36,153 bases of DNA from Dehalococcoidales bacterium (GTDB taxonomy: Bacteria > Chloroflexota > Dehalococcoidia > Dehalococcoidales > UBA2162): contig JAUYMF010000174.1 of NCBI GenBank assembly GCA_030698765.1, forward strand, positions 1 to 36,153, given 5' to 3'. This document shows, in pieces, positions 15,448 through 24,582 of this stretch. How positions within the stretch are numbered: the first letter of the stretch is position 1; each line of letters starts with the position of its first letter. Below the pieces are notes generated by a model. That model made no database searches. It was not told the DNA's origin and was given only the letters and a program-made list of their open reading frames with translations. The translations under genes and the position numbers were made by a program.

Positions 15448-16548
15448 TCAGGCGGTCGCTGCCTGCCTGTTTCTGGCGGTATGTCTCTTGCGTTGCAGCA
15501 GGTCAACGAAGGCTTCCAGCCTGGTCAGCATGCCTGTCTTGGTCATTTGCTCATCACAGATGAAGGTCAGTACCGGGATCTTCTCCCTGGTGGATGGCAT
15601 GATATTCTGGGCGACCACTTCCGGCATACAGGTGAAGGGGGCCAGGTGAATTATACCATCATACTCCCCGGAGTGGAGCACCTTTTCCCCGACCGTTTCC
15701 CAGCCTTCTCCACCAACATCTCTCTTGAGATAAGGTAAAGCCGCCTTGTGTATCCTATCCTTCTCGTTTACCCCCAGGGGATTAAGAAAAAGGCTGAATT
15801 TAGTCCATTCGGAGACAAAGGTGGTACGCCTTACCTCCACCCCCAGCTTACCCAGCTCACTCTCTACATCCAGGTTGGAGAACGGGTCCAGAACCACATA
15901 GAATTCCCCGGTAATGCCTATAATCAGTGGTTGGGCTTGCGGGTCTCCGGCGAGGCGGTCAAGCCGGCTAATGCTGTCTGACTGGGCCTTCTTGAGTGTA
16001 GCATAATCTTCAGCATCATCAATAGCCCTGATAGCGTCACTGAATATCTGGTTGGCGGTTCCCTTTACCAGTTCTATGGCGCGTTTTTTCTGCACCGCAC
16101 GCTCTATCCTGTCCAGGGCGTTCAGTTTGGCGAGCCCAAAACGGAAAGCTGATATAATTCTGGGCCAGGAAGCGTTGTTGGCCAGGTGTTTAATTGTTTT
16201 CAGCAAACCGAAAAGCTTGTGCTCGGATATTCCTATCCTGACTATTTGGACATTGTTGTATCCCAGGTCATGGAGAATTTGCTCCTGCGTCCGGGCGTAG
16301 TAGCCCAGGCGGCAGATACCGTAGCCGGCGGGCATAATCATGGTATCGGCCCCCATCTCGGCGGCCTCAATCAGGTTACCCAGTGTCAGTTTGAATGGGA
16401 TGCAAAGACCTTCCGGAGAATGCCTGGTACCCAGTGACAAAGTGCGCTGATTACTGCTCGGCGGTATGATAAAGTCAACATCAAGCCTCTGAAACAGGGC
16501 TTTAAAAGGGATATACATGTTTCCCATATGGGGCAGGCTTACGCGCAT
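15448..16548 (-). CDS. Acyl-CoA dehydratase activase-related protein (HGD-D/CoA-substrate-specific family)
   Basis: A 366-aa soluble protein resembling the C-terminal portion of large CoA-substrate-specific activases and the D-component of 2-hydroxyglutaryl-CoA dehydratase. Visible marks: MRVSLPHMGNMYIPFKALF, PEGLCIPFKLTLGNL, a Cys in GYGICRLGYYARTQEQIL, HLAPFTCMPEVVAQNI and FICDEQMTKTGMLTRLEAF. The scattered conserved cysteines could hold an iron-sulphur cluster. It overlaps the 16539-17546 gene by 10 bases and ends 12 bases before the activase, so the three are probably one functional unit. Whether it is an enzyme subunit or an electron-transfer partner cannot be seen. Confidence 0.8.
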   Translation of the reverse strand: MRVSLPHMGNMYIPFKALFQRLDVDFIIPPSSNQRTLSLGTRHSPEGLCIPFKLTLGNLIEAAEMGADTMIMPAGYGICRLGYYARTQEQILHDLGYNNVQIVRIGISEHKLFGLLKTIKHLANNASWPRIISAFRFGLAKLNALDRIERAVQKKRAIELVKGTANQIFSDAIRAIDDAEDYATLKKAQSDSISRLDRLAGDPQAQPLIIGITGEFYVVLDPFSNLDVESELGKLGVEVRRTTFVSEWTKFSLFLNPLGVNEKDRIHKAALPYLKRDVGGEGWETVGEKVLHSGEYDGIIHLAPFTCMPEVVAQNIMPSTREKIPVLTFICDEQMTKTGMLTRLEAFVDLLQRKRHTARNRQAATA

Positions 16549-17546
16549 TTTTCCGCCTGTTTTCTTTTCTTACGGTATATCATTTCCAGGAAGGCTTCTA
16601 ACCGGGTGATAATGCCGGCATCAGCAGTGTGTTCTTCCAGGGTGAGACTCATGAAGGCAGTATCATTCAGCCGGTTAGCTTCCCGGCGTACCGTGTCAAT
16701 TATTAGCGAATCAGGCCCGCAGCCGAAAGCCATCAGGCCGATAACACCATCGGCTTCACTTTGAAGGTAATGCCCCCCCGCCCCGACGATTTCCTCTTCA
16801 TATGTCCAGTAGGTCTGGCCGGTTAATCTGGTTACCGCAGTGCCCAGTTGCCCGTCACTGAGTATCTCCGGGGTTAACACCCGGACGTCAGCCTGCTCCA
16901 GCCTCCTGATGAGGCGGTGATTGATGTGCTCATCATAGAGCAGATAAGGGTGGCCGATGAGGGCGATAGTGGCTCGCGTTGACGCTGGACTGCCGGAGCC
17001 TGGACTGTACTTTGCCGGTGTCTCCCCGGATATTCCGCCCATTGCCTCAGGCCGCGTCAGTCTGCTATTGGTCATCAGTTCCTTATAGTCCAGGTAGGCT
17101 CGCCAGGCTGCCAGACTGGCATGCCTGAGCTGTAAAGGATTCCGGGTGAAGTGCCGCCCCAGTTTATAGATAGCCTGGTATAGCCGGTTCTTACCCCGGT
17201 TAGTGTCAATGTCTATTTCCAGGATGGGAGGAGCTTCAGGGACAACGGCCCTGGTCATATCCGGTAAGCCGAGGAACTTGGAACAGTTATAAACATTATT
17301 GCCTACGCTGCGGACAGCCGGAATAAAAATCCAGTCGCACTTTTCCGCCAGGGAGATAACATGCCCGATGTAAGCCTTGACCGGCAGGCAGGTATCAGCT
17401 ATTACCCGGGCGGCGCCGCCGGACAGTATTGCCTGAGTAGTCGGCGGTGAGACCACCACTTCTGCCCCCAGTTCTTCAAAGAAGGTCTTCCACATAGGGT
17501 AGTACTGGTAATATAACAGGGCTCTGGGGATTCCTATCCTCTTCAT
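16539..17546 (-). CDS. DUF2229-type activase-related protein
   Basis: A 335-aa protein with a clear DUF2229-like N-terminus: IGIPRALLYYQYYPMWKTFF, LGAEVVVSPPTTQAIL, and ADTCLPVKAYIGHV, followed by VYNCSKFLGLPDM and later MAFGCGPDSL and EEHTADAGIITRLEAF. The C-terminal motif is shared with the neighbouring gene, showing the two are distant paralogues. In other bacteria this domain is fused to a BadF-type ATPase. Here it is a stand-alone gene that overlaps M20 (ATGA, 4 bases) upstream and its paralogue downstream. Confidence 0.8.
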   Translation of the reverse strand: MKRIGIPRALLYYQYYPMWKTFFEELGAEVVVSPPTTQAILSGGAARVIADTCLPVKAYIGHVISLAEKCDWIFIPAVRSVGNNVYNCSKFLGLPDMTRAVVPEAPPILEIDIDTNRGKNRLYQAIYKLGRHFTRNPLQLRHASLAAWRAYLDYKELMTNSRLTRPEAMGGISGETPAKYSPGSGSPASTRATIALIGHPYLLYDEHINHRLIRRLEQADVRVLTPEILSDGQLGTAVTRLTGQTYWTYEEEIVGAGGHYLQSEADGVIGLMAFGCGPDSLIIDTVRREANRLNDTAFMSLTLEEHTADAGIITRLEAFLEMIYRKKRKQAEKCA

Positions 17547-18718
17547 TTTCTTTGCTCAAACTCTTTTCTGGCGCTGATTATCAACTCGGGATTGGCCAGC
17601 AGGTCCACGACGGTCATCGCCATGGCTTTGGCGGCATCAAGCATTCCCTTGATACCACCAGCGGAGGCGGCGGCATCCGCAAACTGCGGAGAATGACCGG
17701 CTATCCTTTTATCGCCGGTGATGGCGACCCTGGGGTGAATGCTGGGTACCAGCTGGCTGACATTGCCCATATCGGTACTGCCGGCACCGTCGCCGGAAGC
17801 GGAAAGCCGGACTTTTCGGCCGAGGGATTCCATATTTTGTTTAAACAGGTTGGCCAGGGACAGGTTATTACGCATTGGTGCGTAACCTCCTTCACCCCAT
17901 TCATATTCCAGCCTGGCACCGCTGGCTGTGGCCGCACCGGTAAAGCAGTTGAGGACTTTTTGCTTTAGTTCAGCCAGGTAGACATCATCTGTAGCGCGGA
18001 CTTTGAACAGGCCAGCGCTATAGGCGGGGACGATATTGGCTGCTTCTCCTCCATTGGTGACAATACCGTGAATACGCGCTGTGCCCTTGATGTGCTGGCG
18101 CAGTGAATTGATGGCGGCAAAAGAGAGGGACATTGCTTCGGCAGCGTTGACGCCTGCCTCCGGTCGGGCGGCGGCATGGGCAGCCCGGCCATAGAATTTG
18201 ACCTCTATAATCTGATTGGCCAGTGACTGGATGGTGGCCGTATCATCCACTCCGGGGTGTGCCATCATGGCGATATCCAGGTTATTGAAGGCTCCCCGTT
18301 CAGCCATTATTGCCTTACCGCCGTATATTTCTTCCGCAGGGGTGCCGATAACCATGATGGTGCCGCCGAAGCGGCCAACAGCTACCTTTGCGGCTATGGC
18401 GGCGCCGACGGCCATGGTACATATCAGGTTGTGACCACAGGCATGACCGAGTCCGGGCAGGGCATCATACTCTGCCATGATGGCGAGAGCTGGCTTGCCA
18501 TTTCCGTAGCTGGCCTTAAAAGCGGTCGGCATCTGGCAGATACTCCGTTCCAGAGAGAAGCCGTTTTCCTCCAGATACCCGGTTAGCCATTCGGCTGCCT
18601 TGAACTCATGGAAACCCAGCTCGGGATTGGCGTGGATTTTCAGAGACAGTCCGTTGAGTTCCTCCCGCCGGGCGTCTATTTCATTAATGACAGCCGCCTT
18701 TAGTTTGTCTGCTTCCAT
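17543..18718 (-). CDS. M20 family amidohydrolase/aminoacylase
   Basis: A 391-aa metallopeptidase-like enzyme. Family marks: HANPELGFHEFKAAEWL near residue 30, the metal-binding AEYDALPGLGHACGHNL, the catalytic Glu pair in GTPAEEIYGGKAIM, MMAHPG, and a dimerisation domain with VKFYGRAAHAAARPEAGVNA. The GHACGH plus PAEE pattern is that of the IAA-amidohydrolase/AbgB branch, which cleaves N-acyl amino acids or p-aminobenzoyl-glutamate. It is the first gene of the minus-strand operon, whose ATG lies 374 bases from the divergent cooC. The natural substrate cannot be inferred from context. Confidence 0.9.
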   Translation of the reverse strand: MEADKLKAAVINEIDARREELNGLSLKIHANPELGFHEFKAAEWLTGYLEENGFSLERSICQMPTAFKASYGNGKPALAIMAEYDALPGLGHACGHNLICTMAVGAAIAAKVAVGRFGGTIMVIGTPAEEIYGGKAIMAERGAFNNLDIAMMAHPGVDDTATIQSLANQIIEVKFYGRAAHAAARPEAGVNAAEAMSLSFAAINSLRQHIKGTARIHGIVTNGGEAANIVPAYSAGLFKVRATDDVYLAELKQKVLNCFTGAATASGARLEYEWGEGGYAPMRNNLSLANLFKQNMESLGRKVRLSASGDGAGSTDMGNVSQLVPSIHPRVAITGDKRIAGHSPQFADAAASAGGIKGMLDAAKAMAMTVVDLLANPELIISARKEFEQRK

Positions 18719-18973
18719 ATTCCCAATGTTCCTCTACTGGCTAGTAGAGTCCTCATTCTGCTGGTGTCATCGGTATCGGATTTACCGCTTAACTCCATTC
18801 CTCTTCTTTAACTGCAATGCTCCCGGCTGACTATGTTCGCATTTCGAGGTAATCTTGCCGGCTTGCCCTGGCCGCCGCCGAACTGACATAACTGACAACC
18901 GGGATGCAATTACTTCTGTCGCAATTAACTTTTCATTATAGCTTAACCCCGCCGGTATTTCTAGGGCGCGTGC
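18719..18973. other. Divergent intergenic region upstream of the amidohydrolase operon
   Basis: No convincing gene is seen here. On the minus strand a TATAAT hexamer lies near 18935-18945 (reverse of ATTATA) and may be the -10 box of the M20-trxB operon, but no good -35 box sits at the right spacing and the leader would be about 215 bases long. The plus-strand promoter of the Wood-Ljungdahl operon adjoins it at 18974. Confidence 0.3.
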
Positions 18974-19002
18974 TTGACTTCTCATCGAACATGGGATATA
19001 CT
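18974..19002 (+). promoter_or_regulatory. Sigma-70-type promoter of the Wood-Ljungdahl operon
   Basis: TTGACT at 18974-18979 and TATACT at 18997-19002 are separated by exactly 17 bases, close to the ideal sigma-70 promoter. Transcription would start near 19009 and give a leader of about 85 bases before the cooC gene at 19093. It is the best promoter-like sequence seen in the window. Confidence 0.75.
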
Positions 19003-19036
19003 AGCCAGGGTAAGCAACAGGTAGCGGGATTATCAG

Positions 19037-19067
19037 GGCTGAGTGCTTTCCCTAGGAAGTCTCAGCC
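19037..19067 (+). promoter_or_regulatory. Hairpin in the leader of the Wood-Ljungdahl operon
   Basis: GGCTGAG at 19037-19043 pairs with CTCAGCC at 19061-19067, with a further partial pairing inside (CTTTCC/GGAAG). It lies between the promoter and cooC and is followed by TTAATTAT, a weak U-tract. It may serve as attenuator or stabiliser; no known riboswitch class is recognised. Confidence 0.35.
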
Positions 19068-19092
19068 TTAATTATGCCAGAATAGATTTTCA

Positions 19093-19872
19093 ATGAAGAT
19101 AGCTATTAGTGGCAAAGGCGGAGTGGGTAAGACCTTATTAGCAACTCTTCTGGCTAAGATATTCGCTGATTCCGGCTATTCCGTACTGGCTATAGATGCT
19201 GACCCTGATTCTAACCTGGCGGCTAACCTCGGTTTCCCTCACAGCGAAGAAATAACTCCCATATCAGAGATGGGGGAGCTTATTGAGGAGAGGACGGGGG
19301 CAAGACCCGGTCAGAGCGCTCCCTACTACAAGTTAAATCCCAGGGTTGATGACCTTCCGGAAAAATACTCGGCAAAGCTTGACGGCATCAGGTTGATGGT
19401 GATGGGGCGTATCAAAAGGGGGGGCACCGGCTGCTATTGTCCGGAAGGTACTCTCCTGCAGGCATTGATGGCTCATCTGCTCATCGCCAGAGACGAAGTG
19501 GTCATTATGGATATGGAAGCTGGAGTTGAGCACCTGGGACGGGCGACAGCCAAGGCGGTGGATAGACTGATTGTGGTGGTGGAGCCGGGCCGGCGGAGCA
19601 TTGAGACGGCTCTTAGAATCGCCGAGTTAGCCAGGGATATCGGCCTGCAAAATATCGGTGCCGTCGGCAATAAAATCCATAGCCCATCAGAGAAAGAGTT
19701 CATAATTTCAAACCTGCCCGGCTTTCAATTCCTCGGGTTTATCCCTTATGACCAGGCACTGGTTGAGGCTGACCTGGCCAATCAATCCCTTTTTAACTCC
19801 AGCCCGGCGATTCTGGCCGCGGTGAAGGATATTTATCAGGCGCTGGTATCGGCTGCCGGACACCATGCCTGA
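19093..19872 (+). CDS. cooC: CooC-type nickel-insertion ATPase (first copy)
   Basis: A 259-aa MinD/CooC-type P-loop ATPase. The deviant Walker A motif is GKGGVGKT (7-14), switch I is IDADPDSNLA (34-43), and C114-Y-C116 forms the CxC metal-binding motif used by CooC/AcsF dimers to bind nickel. Walker B-like VIMDMEAGVEHLGR follows. CooC proteins help load nickel into CODH cluster C or ACS cluster A. It is the first gene after the operon promoter and precedes fhs by 152 bases. A second member is encoded at 23793, with only moderate similarity, suggesting one serves CODH and the other ACS. Confidence 0.88.
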   Translation: MKIAISGKGGVGKTLLATLLAKIFADSGYSVLAIDADPDSNLAANLGFPHSEEITPISEMGELIEERTGARPGQSAPYYKLNPRVDDLPEKYSAKLDGIRLMVMGRIKRGGTGCYCPEGTLLQALMAHLLIARDEVVIMDMEAGVEHLGRATAKAVDRLIVVVEPGRRSIETALRIAELARDIGLQNIGAVGNKIHSPSEKEFIISNLPGFQFLGFIPYDQALVEADLANQSLFNSSPAILAAVKDIYQALVSAAGHHA

Positions 19873-20024
19873 ATTCAGGAAAGAACATAAATGGCTGACC
19901 GGAGGTGGGGAGAGCCGCTCCCCTTCCCAGGTTTATGTGGCGTTGTAGATGCTGAGGTTGCCTGCAGTAACCTCAGCGGTAGATAGCTGGACGGCAAAAT
20001 ATAGACAAAAATATAGGAGGTTTC
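19873..20024 (+). promoter_or_regulatory. Gap between cooC and fhs with two hairpins
   Basis: Two stem-loops lie in the 152-base gap: GGGGAG/CTCCCC at 19907-19923 (5-base loop) and GCTGAGGTT/AACCTCAGC at 19951-19977 (9-bp perfect stem, 9-base loop). Neither has a T-run. They may mark RNA processing or protect the downstream fhs-acs message. The fhs ribosome site is a strong TAGGAGG just before 20025. Confidence 0.45.
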
Positions 20025-21788
20025 ATGGCTTACGATGCGGTAAAGATGAAAGACTGGCAGATTGCCGAGGCGGCAGAGGTGAACATGCCCACGCCTGACG
20101 AGTGGCGGGAAAAACTGAACCTGCAGAAGGATGAGATTCTTCCCTACGGTAGAATAGCCAAGCTTGATTTTCTGAAGATAATGGAGCGTCTCAAGGATAG
20201 ACCGGACGGCAAGTATATTGAAGTGACTGCCATAACCCCCACCCCTCTGGGAGAAGGGAAGAGCACCACTTCCTGCGGTCTGATTGAGGGTCTGGGTAAG
20301 CGGAACCTGAATGTGGGCGGCTGTCTCCGTCAGCCCTCGGGCGGGCCTACCATGAACGTTAAAGGGACGGCAGCCGGTGGCGGTAACGCTTTGCTCATCC
20401 CCATGACCGAATTCTCGATGGGGTTGACCGGTGATATCAATGATATTATGAATGCGCAGAACCTGGCGATGGTGGCTCTTTCCTCGAGGATGCAGCACGA
20501 GCGTAATTATGATGACGATCGCCTGGCTAAACTGACCAAGATGCGCCGGCTGGATGTTGACCCCACCCGGGTAGAGATGGGCTGGATTATAGACTTCTGC
20601 GCCCAGAGCCTGCGTGATATCATCATCGGCATTGGCGGCCGGATGGATGGCTTCCTGATGCGGTCGAAATTCGGTATCGCCGTCAGCTCAGAGCTGATGG
20701 CGATCCTGTCCATTGTCCGGGACCTGGCTGACCTTCGTGAGAGACTGGATAACGTTACCGTGGCTTATGACAGAAAAGGGAATCCGGTGACCACCAGGGA
20801 CCTTGAGGTAGGTGGCGCGATGACTGCCTGGATGCGAAATACCATCAATCCTACCCTGTGTTCTACCGTGGAATATCAGCCTTTGATGGTACACGCCGGA
20901 CCTTTCGCCAATATCGCTGTCGGCCAGTCATCTATCATTGCTGACCGTATCGGCCTGAAGATGTTTGACTATCATGTCACTGAAAGCGGATTTGCCGCTG
21001 ACATCGGCTTTGAGAAATTCTGGAATGTAAAGTGCCGCTACAGCGGTCTAAAGCCACATGTTTCGGTGCTGACGACCACCATCCGCGCCCTGAAAATGCA
21101 TGGGGGCGGGCCTAGAGTGGTGGCCGGTCTACCCCTCTCCGAGGAATACACTAAAGAAAACCTGGGACTTCTGGAGAAGGGCCTGCCTAATATGCTGCAC
21201 CATATTAACACCATCAGGACAGCCGGTATCAATCCGGTGGTTTGCATCAATAGCTTTCATACTGATACCAAAGACGAGGTAGCCATGGTCAGGAAAGCGG
21301 CGGAGGCGGCGGGAGCGCGCTGCGCGGTGAGCACGCACTGGGCTAATGGCGGCGATGGCGCCCTGGAGCTGGCCGATGCGGTTGTGGATGCTTGTAAAGA
21401 TGATAATAAATTTGAGTTCCTCTATCCTAACGAGATGAAGCTGCGTGACCGTGTGGCCAAGATTGCCAGGGTGGTCTACGGGGCGGACGGTGTCTCCTGG
21501 TCGCCTGAAGCTGAAGCCAAGGCTAAGAAATTCGAAGCTGATCCCAAATATGACCAGTATGCCACTATGATGGTGAAGACTCACCTTAGTCTTACTCACG
21601 ACCCGACCATTAAGGGCGTACCCAAGGGGTGGACTCTGCCCATCCGCGATGTGCTGGTTTACTCCGGGGCGAAATTCCTCTGTCCCTGCGCCGGGACCAT
21701 AACCTTGATGCCCGGTACCAGCTCTGACCCGGCCTTTAGAAGGGTCGATGTCGACGTGAATACTGGCAAAGTACAGGGACTCTTTTAG
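20025..21788 (+). CDS. fhs: Formate-tetrahydrofolate ligase
   Basis: A 587-aa cytoplasmic enzyme that makes 10-formyl-THF from formate, THF and ATP, the entry of the methyl branch. The ATP loop is [12 protein letters not shown] (71-82). Other family blocks are [33 protein letters not shown] and the C-terminal [12 protein letters not shown]. It is about 30 residues longer than most bacterial enzymes, largely at the N-terminus. The start has a TAGGAGG site. The next gene (RACo-like) follows after 34 bases. Confidence 0.96.
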   Translation: MAYDAVKMKDWQIAEAAEVNMPTPDEWREKLNLQKDEILPYGRIAKLDFLKIMERLKDRPDGKYIEVTAITPTPLGEGKSTTSCGLIEGLGKRNLNVGGCLRQPSGGPTMNVKGTAAGGGNALLIPMTEFSMGLTGDINDIMNAQNLAMVALSSRMQHERNYDDDRLAKLTKMRRLDVDPTRVEMGWIIDFCAQSLRDIIIGIGGRMDGFLMRSKFGIAVSSELMAILSIVRDLADLRERLDNVTVAYDRKGNPVTTRDLEVGGAMTAWMRNTINPTLCSTVEYQPLMVHAGPFANIAVGQSSIIADRIGLKMFDYHVTESGFAADIGFEKFWNVKCRYSGLKPHVSVLTTTIRALKMHGGGPRVVAGLPLSEEYTKENLGLLEKGLPNMLHHINTIRTAGINPVVCINSFHTDTKDEVAMVRKAAEAAGARCAVSTHWANGGDGALELADAVVDACKDDNKFEFLYPNEMKLRDRVAKIARVVYGADGVSWSPEAEAKAKKFEADPKYDQYATMMVKTHLSLTHDPTIKGVPKGWTLPIRDVLVYSGAKFLCPCAGTITLMPGTSSDPAFRRVDVDVNTGKVQGLF

Positions 21789-21822
21789 CACATTGGCGCC
21801 ATATCTGGTAAAATATAGATAG

Positions 21823-23796
21823 ATGGCGAAGGATTTGGCGGATAAAAAGAGAAAGGTTCACTTTGAGCCGGATAATGTTGAGATTGCTGTAGAACCAGGG
21901 ACTAATCTCCTGGAGGCGGCAATTGAAGCGGGGGTGCGTATCTACGCTTCCTGCGGGGGTGCTGGTACCTGTGGTACCTGTAAAGTCCTCATCAAGGAAG
22001 GGGAAGTGGAGACCACCCGTACCAGGAAAGTTTCCGAGAAAGAGTATCAGCAGGGGATAAGACAGGCCTGCCAGAGCCGGGTGCTTACTGACCTGGTGGC
22101 TTATGTTCAGCCTGAGTCCAGGCTGGAGCGGGCTGTCTTGTCCCGCGACGAGAGAAAAGTATCGGAAGCCCTGGCTACCGGCTGGAGGTTCAAACCGCCA
22201 CTCACTAAATTCTTCGTTGAGCTCTCGCCACCTTCCATCGGGGATAATGTCAGTGACCTGTCCCGGCTGCTCAGGGGCTTGAAACGGCAGCATAACCTGA
22301 GCAATATGTGGGTGGACTTTGAGGTGCTGAAGAAGCTGTCCCGAACTTTGCGGGATGGTAAGTGGAAGGTTACGGTCACTACCCTGGTTACTGCCATTAA
22401 GCCCCGGACGGGAGATGCGCGCCGTCCCCGGATAGTCAATATCGAACCGGGAGACACCCGGAAAACAAGTTACGCGCTCGCCTTTGATATTGGCACCACC
22501 ACTGTTTGCGGGCAATTGCTAGACCTGAACCGGGGCCGGGTTATCGCTGAAAGCATGGATTATAACGGGCAGATAAGCTACGGGTCTGATGTTATCACCC
22601 GTATTGCCCGCTGTCAGAAACCGGGTGGTTTGAAAAAACTGCAGCAGGCGGTGGTGACCACGATTAACGGTGTTATTGATGAGTTGCTGGCTCAGAGCAA
22701 GGTCGATATTAAGCACGTTGCGCACATGGTTGTCGCCGGTAATACGACGATGATCCAGATTCTGCTTGGACTTGACCCTAAATATTTAAGATTGGCTCCT
22801 TACACTCCGGTGGCTAATTTTATTCCTCCGCTGGAGGCGAAGTCTTTGGGTATCAAGGTGAAGAAGCAGGTCTATCTCTTCACCTTCCCGTTAGTGGCCA
22901 GCTACGTCGGCGGTGATATTGTGGCCGGAGTCGTGGCTTCCGGGATACACCAGAGGAAACTGTTGACCTTGTTTATAGATATTGGCACCAATGGGGAGCT
23001 GGTAATCGGCAATTCTGACTGGATGGTGACTGCCGCCTGTTCGGCGGGTCCCGCCTTTGAAGGTGGCGGGGTAAAACATGGTATGATGGCTACCAGCGGG
23101 GCAATTGAAAGTTTCACGGTAAACCAATCAACCCTGGAGCCGAAGCTGGGCACTATTGGCGATGAAAAGCCAAAGGGCATCTGCGGTTCCGGGTTGATAA
23201 ATATTACCGCCGGGCTGCTCGAGGCGGGAATTATCGGTCAGAACGGTAAATTCAATAATGACCTGCCTACCGAGCGGATTAGAGAGGGCGAAAGCGGTTA
23301 CGAATATGTTCTCGCCTGGGCACCGGAGACACAGGTCAACAAAGATATCGTTATTACCGAGACGGATATTGACAATCTGATGCGGGCCAAAGCCGCAATT
23401 TACGCCGGCTGTCAAACGCTGGCCGGGAGCGTAGGAGTCAGTTGCTCTGATTTTGAACAGGTAATTATCGCCGGTGCTTTCGGCAGTCACATTAATATTG
23501 AGAAGTCAATCACCATCGGACTTTTCCCTGACCTGCCGCTGGATAGATTTATCTTCATCGGCAACGGTTCTCTGCTGGGAGCGAAGCTGACCTCTTTCTC
23601 TACGGACTTGCTGGATGATGCCCGCAGGGTAGCCCACATGATGACCAACTTTGAACTGAGTGAAAATGTTGATTTTATGAACAATTATATTGCCGCCCTG
23701 TTCCTGCCTCATACCAATGCCGGTGAGTTCACCTCGGTAAAGGAGAAGCTGGACAGGCTGGCGCAGGATAAATCGAAGCGGAGGGCAGTGGTTTGA
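21823..23796 (+). CDS. RACo-like corrinoid activation protein ([2Fe-2S] ferredoxin plus ASKHA domain)
   Basis: A 657-aa protein. The N-terminal ferredoxin (about 12-95) carries C44-x5-C50-x2-C53 and C83, the plant-type [2Fe-2S] pattern. A linker region (about 95-215) leads to the ASKHA ATPase part (DUF4445), opening with LAFDIGTTTVCGQLLDL and including VVAGNTTMIQILLGL, TLFIDIGTNGEL and IAGAFGSHINIEKSITIGLFP. Such proteins (RACo, RamA-related) spend ATP to reduce inactive Co(II) corrinoid to Co(I), here likely on AcsCD. The last bases overlap the next start (TTGA). The start ATG has only a weak ribosome site. Confidence 0.9.
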   Translation: MAKDLADKKRKVHFEPDNVEIAVEPGTNLLEAAIEAGVRIYASCGGAGTCGTCKVLIKEGEVETTRTRKVSEKEYQQGIRQACQSRVLTDLVAYVQPESRLERAVLSRDERKVSEALATGWRFKPPLTKFFVELSPPSIGDNVSDLSRLLRGLKRQHNLSNMWVDFEVLKKLSRTLRDGKWKVTVTTLVTAIKPRTGDARRPRIVNIEPGDTRKTSYALAFDIGTTTVCGQLLDLNRGRVIAESMDYNGQISYGSDVITRIARCQKPGGLKKLQQAVVTTINGVIDELLAQSKVDIKHVAHMVVAGNTTMIQILLGLDPKYLRLAPYTPVANFIPPLEAKSLGIKVKKQVYLFTFPLVASYVGGDIVAGVVASGIHQRKLLTLFIDIGTNGELVIGNSDWMVTAACSAGPAFEGGGVKHGMMATSGAIESFTVNQSTLEPKLGTIGDEKPKGICGSGLINITAGLLEAGIIGQNGKFNNDLPTERIREGESGYEYVLAWAPETQVNKDIVITETDIDNLMRAKAAIYAGCQTLAGSVGVSCSDFEQVIIAGAFGSHINIEKSITIGLFPDLPLDRFIFIGNGSLLGAKLTSFSTDLLDDARRVAHMMTNFELSENVDFMNNYIAALFLPHTNAGEFTSVKEKLDRLAQDKSKRRAVV

Positions 23797-24554
23797 GTTT
23801 CTCTATCGCCGTAGCCGGAAAGGGCGGTACCGGTAAGACATCGATAACGAGCATGATAATCCGTTACCTGGTAAAGAACGGGCTGACGCCGATCCTGGCG
23901 GTTGACGCTGACCCTAATGCTAATCTGGGGGAGAGCCTGGGGCTTGAGGTCAGGCAAACAATCGGCTCGATTATCGCCTCGTTTAATGATGAGAAAATAC
24001 ATATCCCGGCCGGAATGACCAAAGAGGCTTACCTGGAGATTAAGATGAACGGCGCTATGGTGGAGAGTAAGGGGCTGGACCTCTTATCCATGGGCAGAGG
24101 GGAGGGTCCCGCGTGCTACTGCTACCCTAACTCCATGCTCAGAAAATTTATGGATGAATTGATTGGCAACTATGCTTATACGGTGATGGACAATGAAGCC
24201 GGGATGGAGCACCTGAGCCGCCGGACGACTCAGAATATCGATGAGTTGCTTTTTGTTTCTGACCATTCAATAAAGGGTATCCGCACCATAGCCCGCCTCA
24301 TCGAGCTGGTTGCTGAACTCGACCTGAGGGTAAAAAGACAATCAGTGGTAATCAACCGTGTTGCCAACGGTATTGACCCTCTGGTAAATGAGGAATTATC
24401 CCGGCTGGGGATTGAGCCTGCGGCCATAATCCCGGAAGATAAACTGATACAGCTAAGTGACTTTGAGCGTAAACCGCTTCTGGAGCTGCCGGATACCTCT
24501 GTGGCGGCGGCGGCGGTGAGTGATTTTATAGCCAGGTTACTGGATAGAAACTGA
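23793..24554 (+). CDS. CooC/AcsF-type maturation ATPase (second copy)
   Basis: A 253-aa P-loop ATPase starting with TTG 23793, overlapping the RACo-like stop by 4 bases. Walker A is GKGGTGKT (9-16), then DADPNANLGESLG, with metal-binding C108-Y-C110 (GPACYCYPN) and VMDNEAGMEHLSRRTT. It belongs to the same family as the product of 19093 and is more like the AcsF/CooC members encoded beside acs genes. It probably matures AcsB or AcsA by supplying nickel. TTG start plus overlap implies coupled translation. Confidence 0.88.
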   Translation: MSFSIAVAGKGGTGKTSITSMIIRYLVKNGLTPILAVDADPNANLGESLGLEVRQTIGSIIASFNDEKIHIPAGMTKEAYLEIKMNGAMVESKGLDLLSMGRGEGPACYCYPNSMLRKFMDELIGNYAYTVMDNEAGMEHLSRRTTQNIDELLFVSDHSIKGIRTIARLIELVAELDLRVKRQSVVINRVANGIDPLVNEELSRLGIEPAAIIPEDKLIQLSDFERKPLLELPDTSVAAAAVSDFIARLLDRN

Positions 24555-24582
24555 AGTTTTATAATTAATTAAGGAGGGGAAA

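Noticed and set aside
19875-20498. Minus-strand open frame of 207 codons across the cooC-fhs gap
   Set aside because: Mostly antisense to fhs; the part in the gap is explained by the ribosome site and hairpins on the plus strand.
21736-22515. Minus-strand open frame of 259 codons opposite the fhs/RACo junction
   Set aside because: It overlaps two well-supported genes on the other strand and shows no domain pattern.
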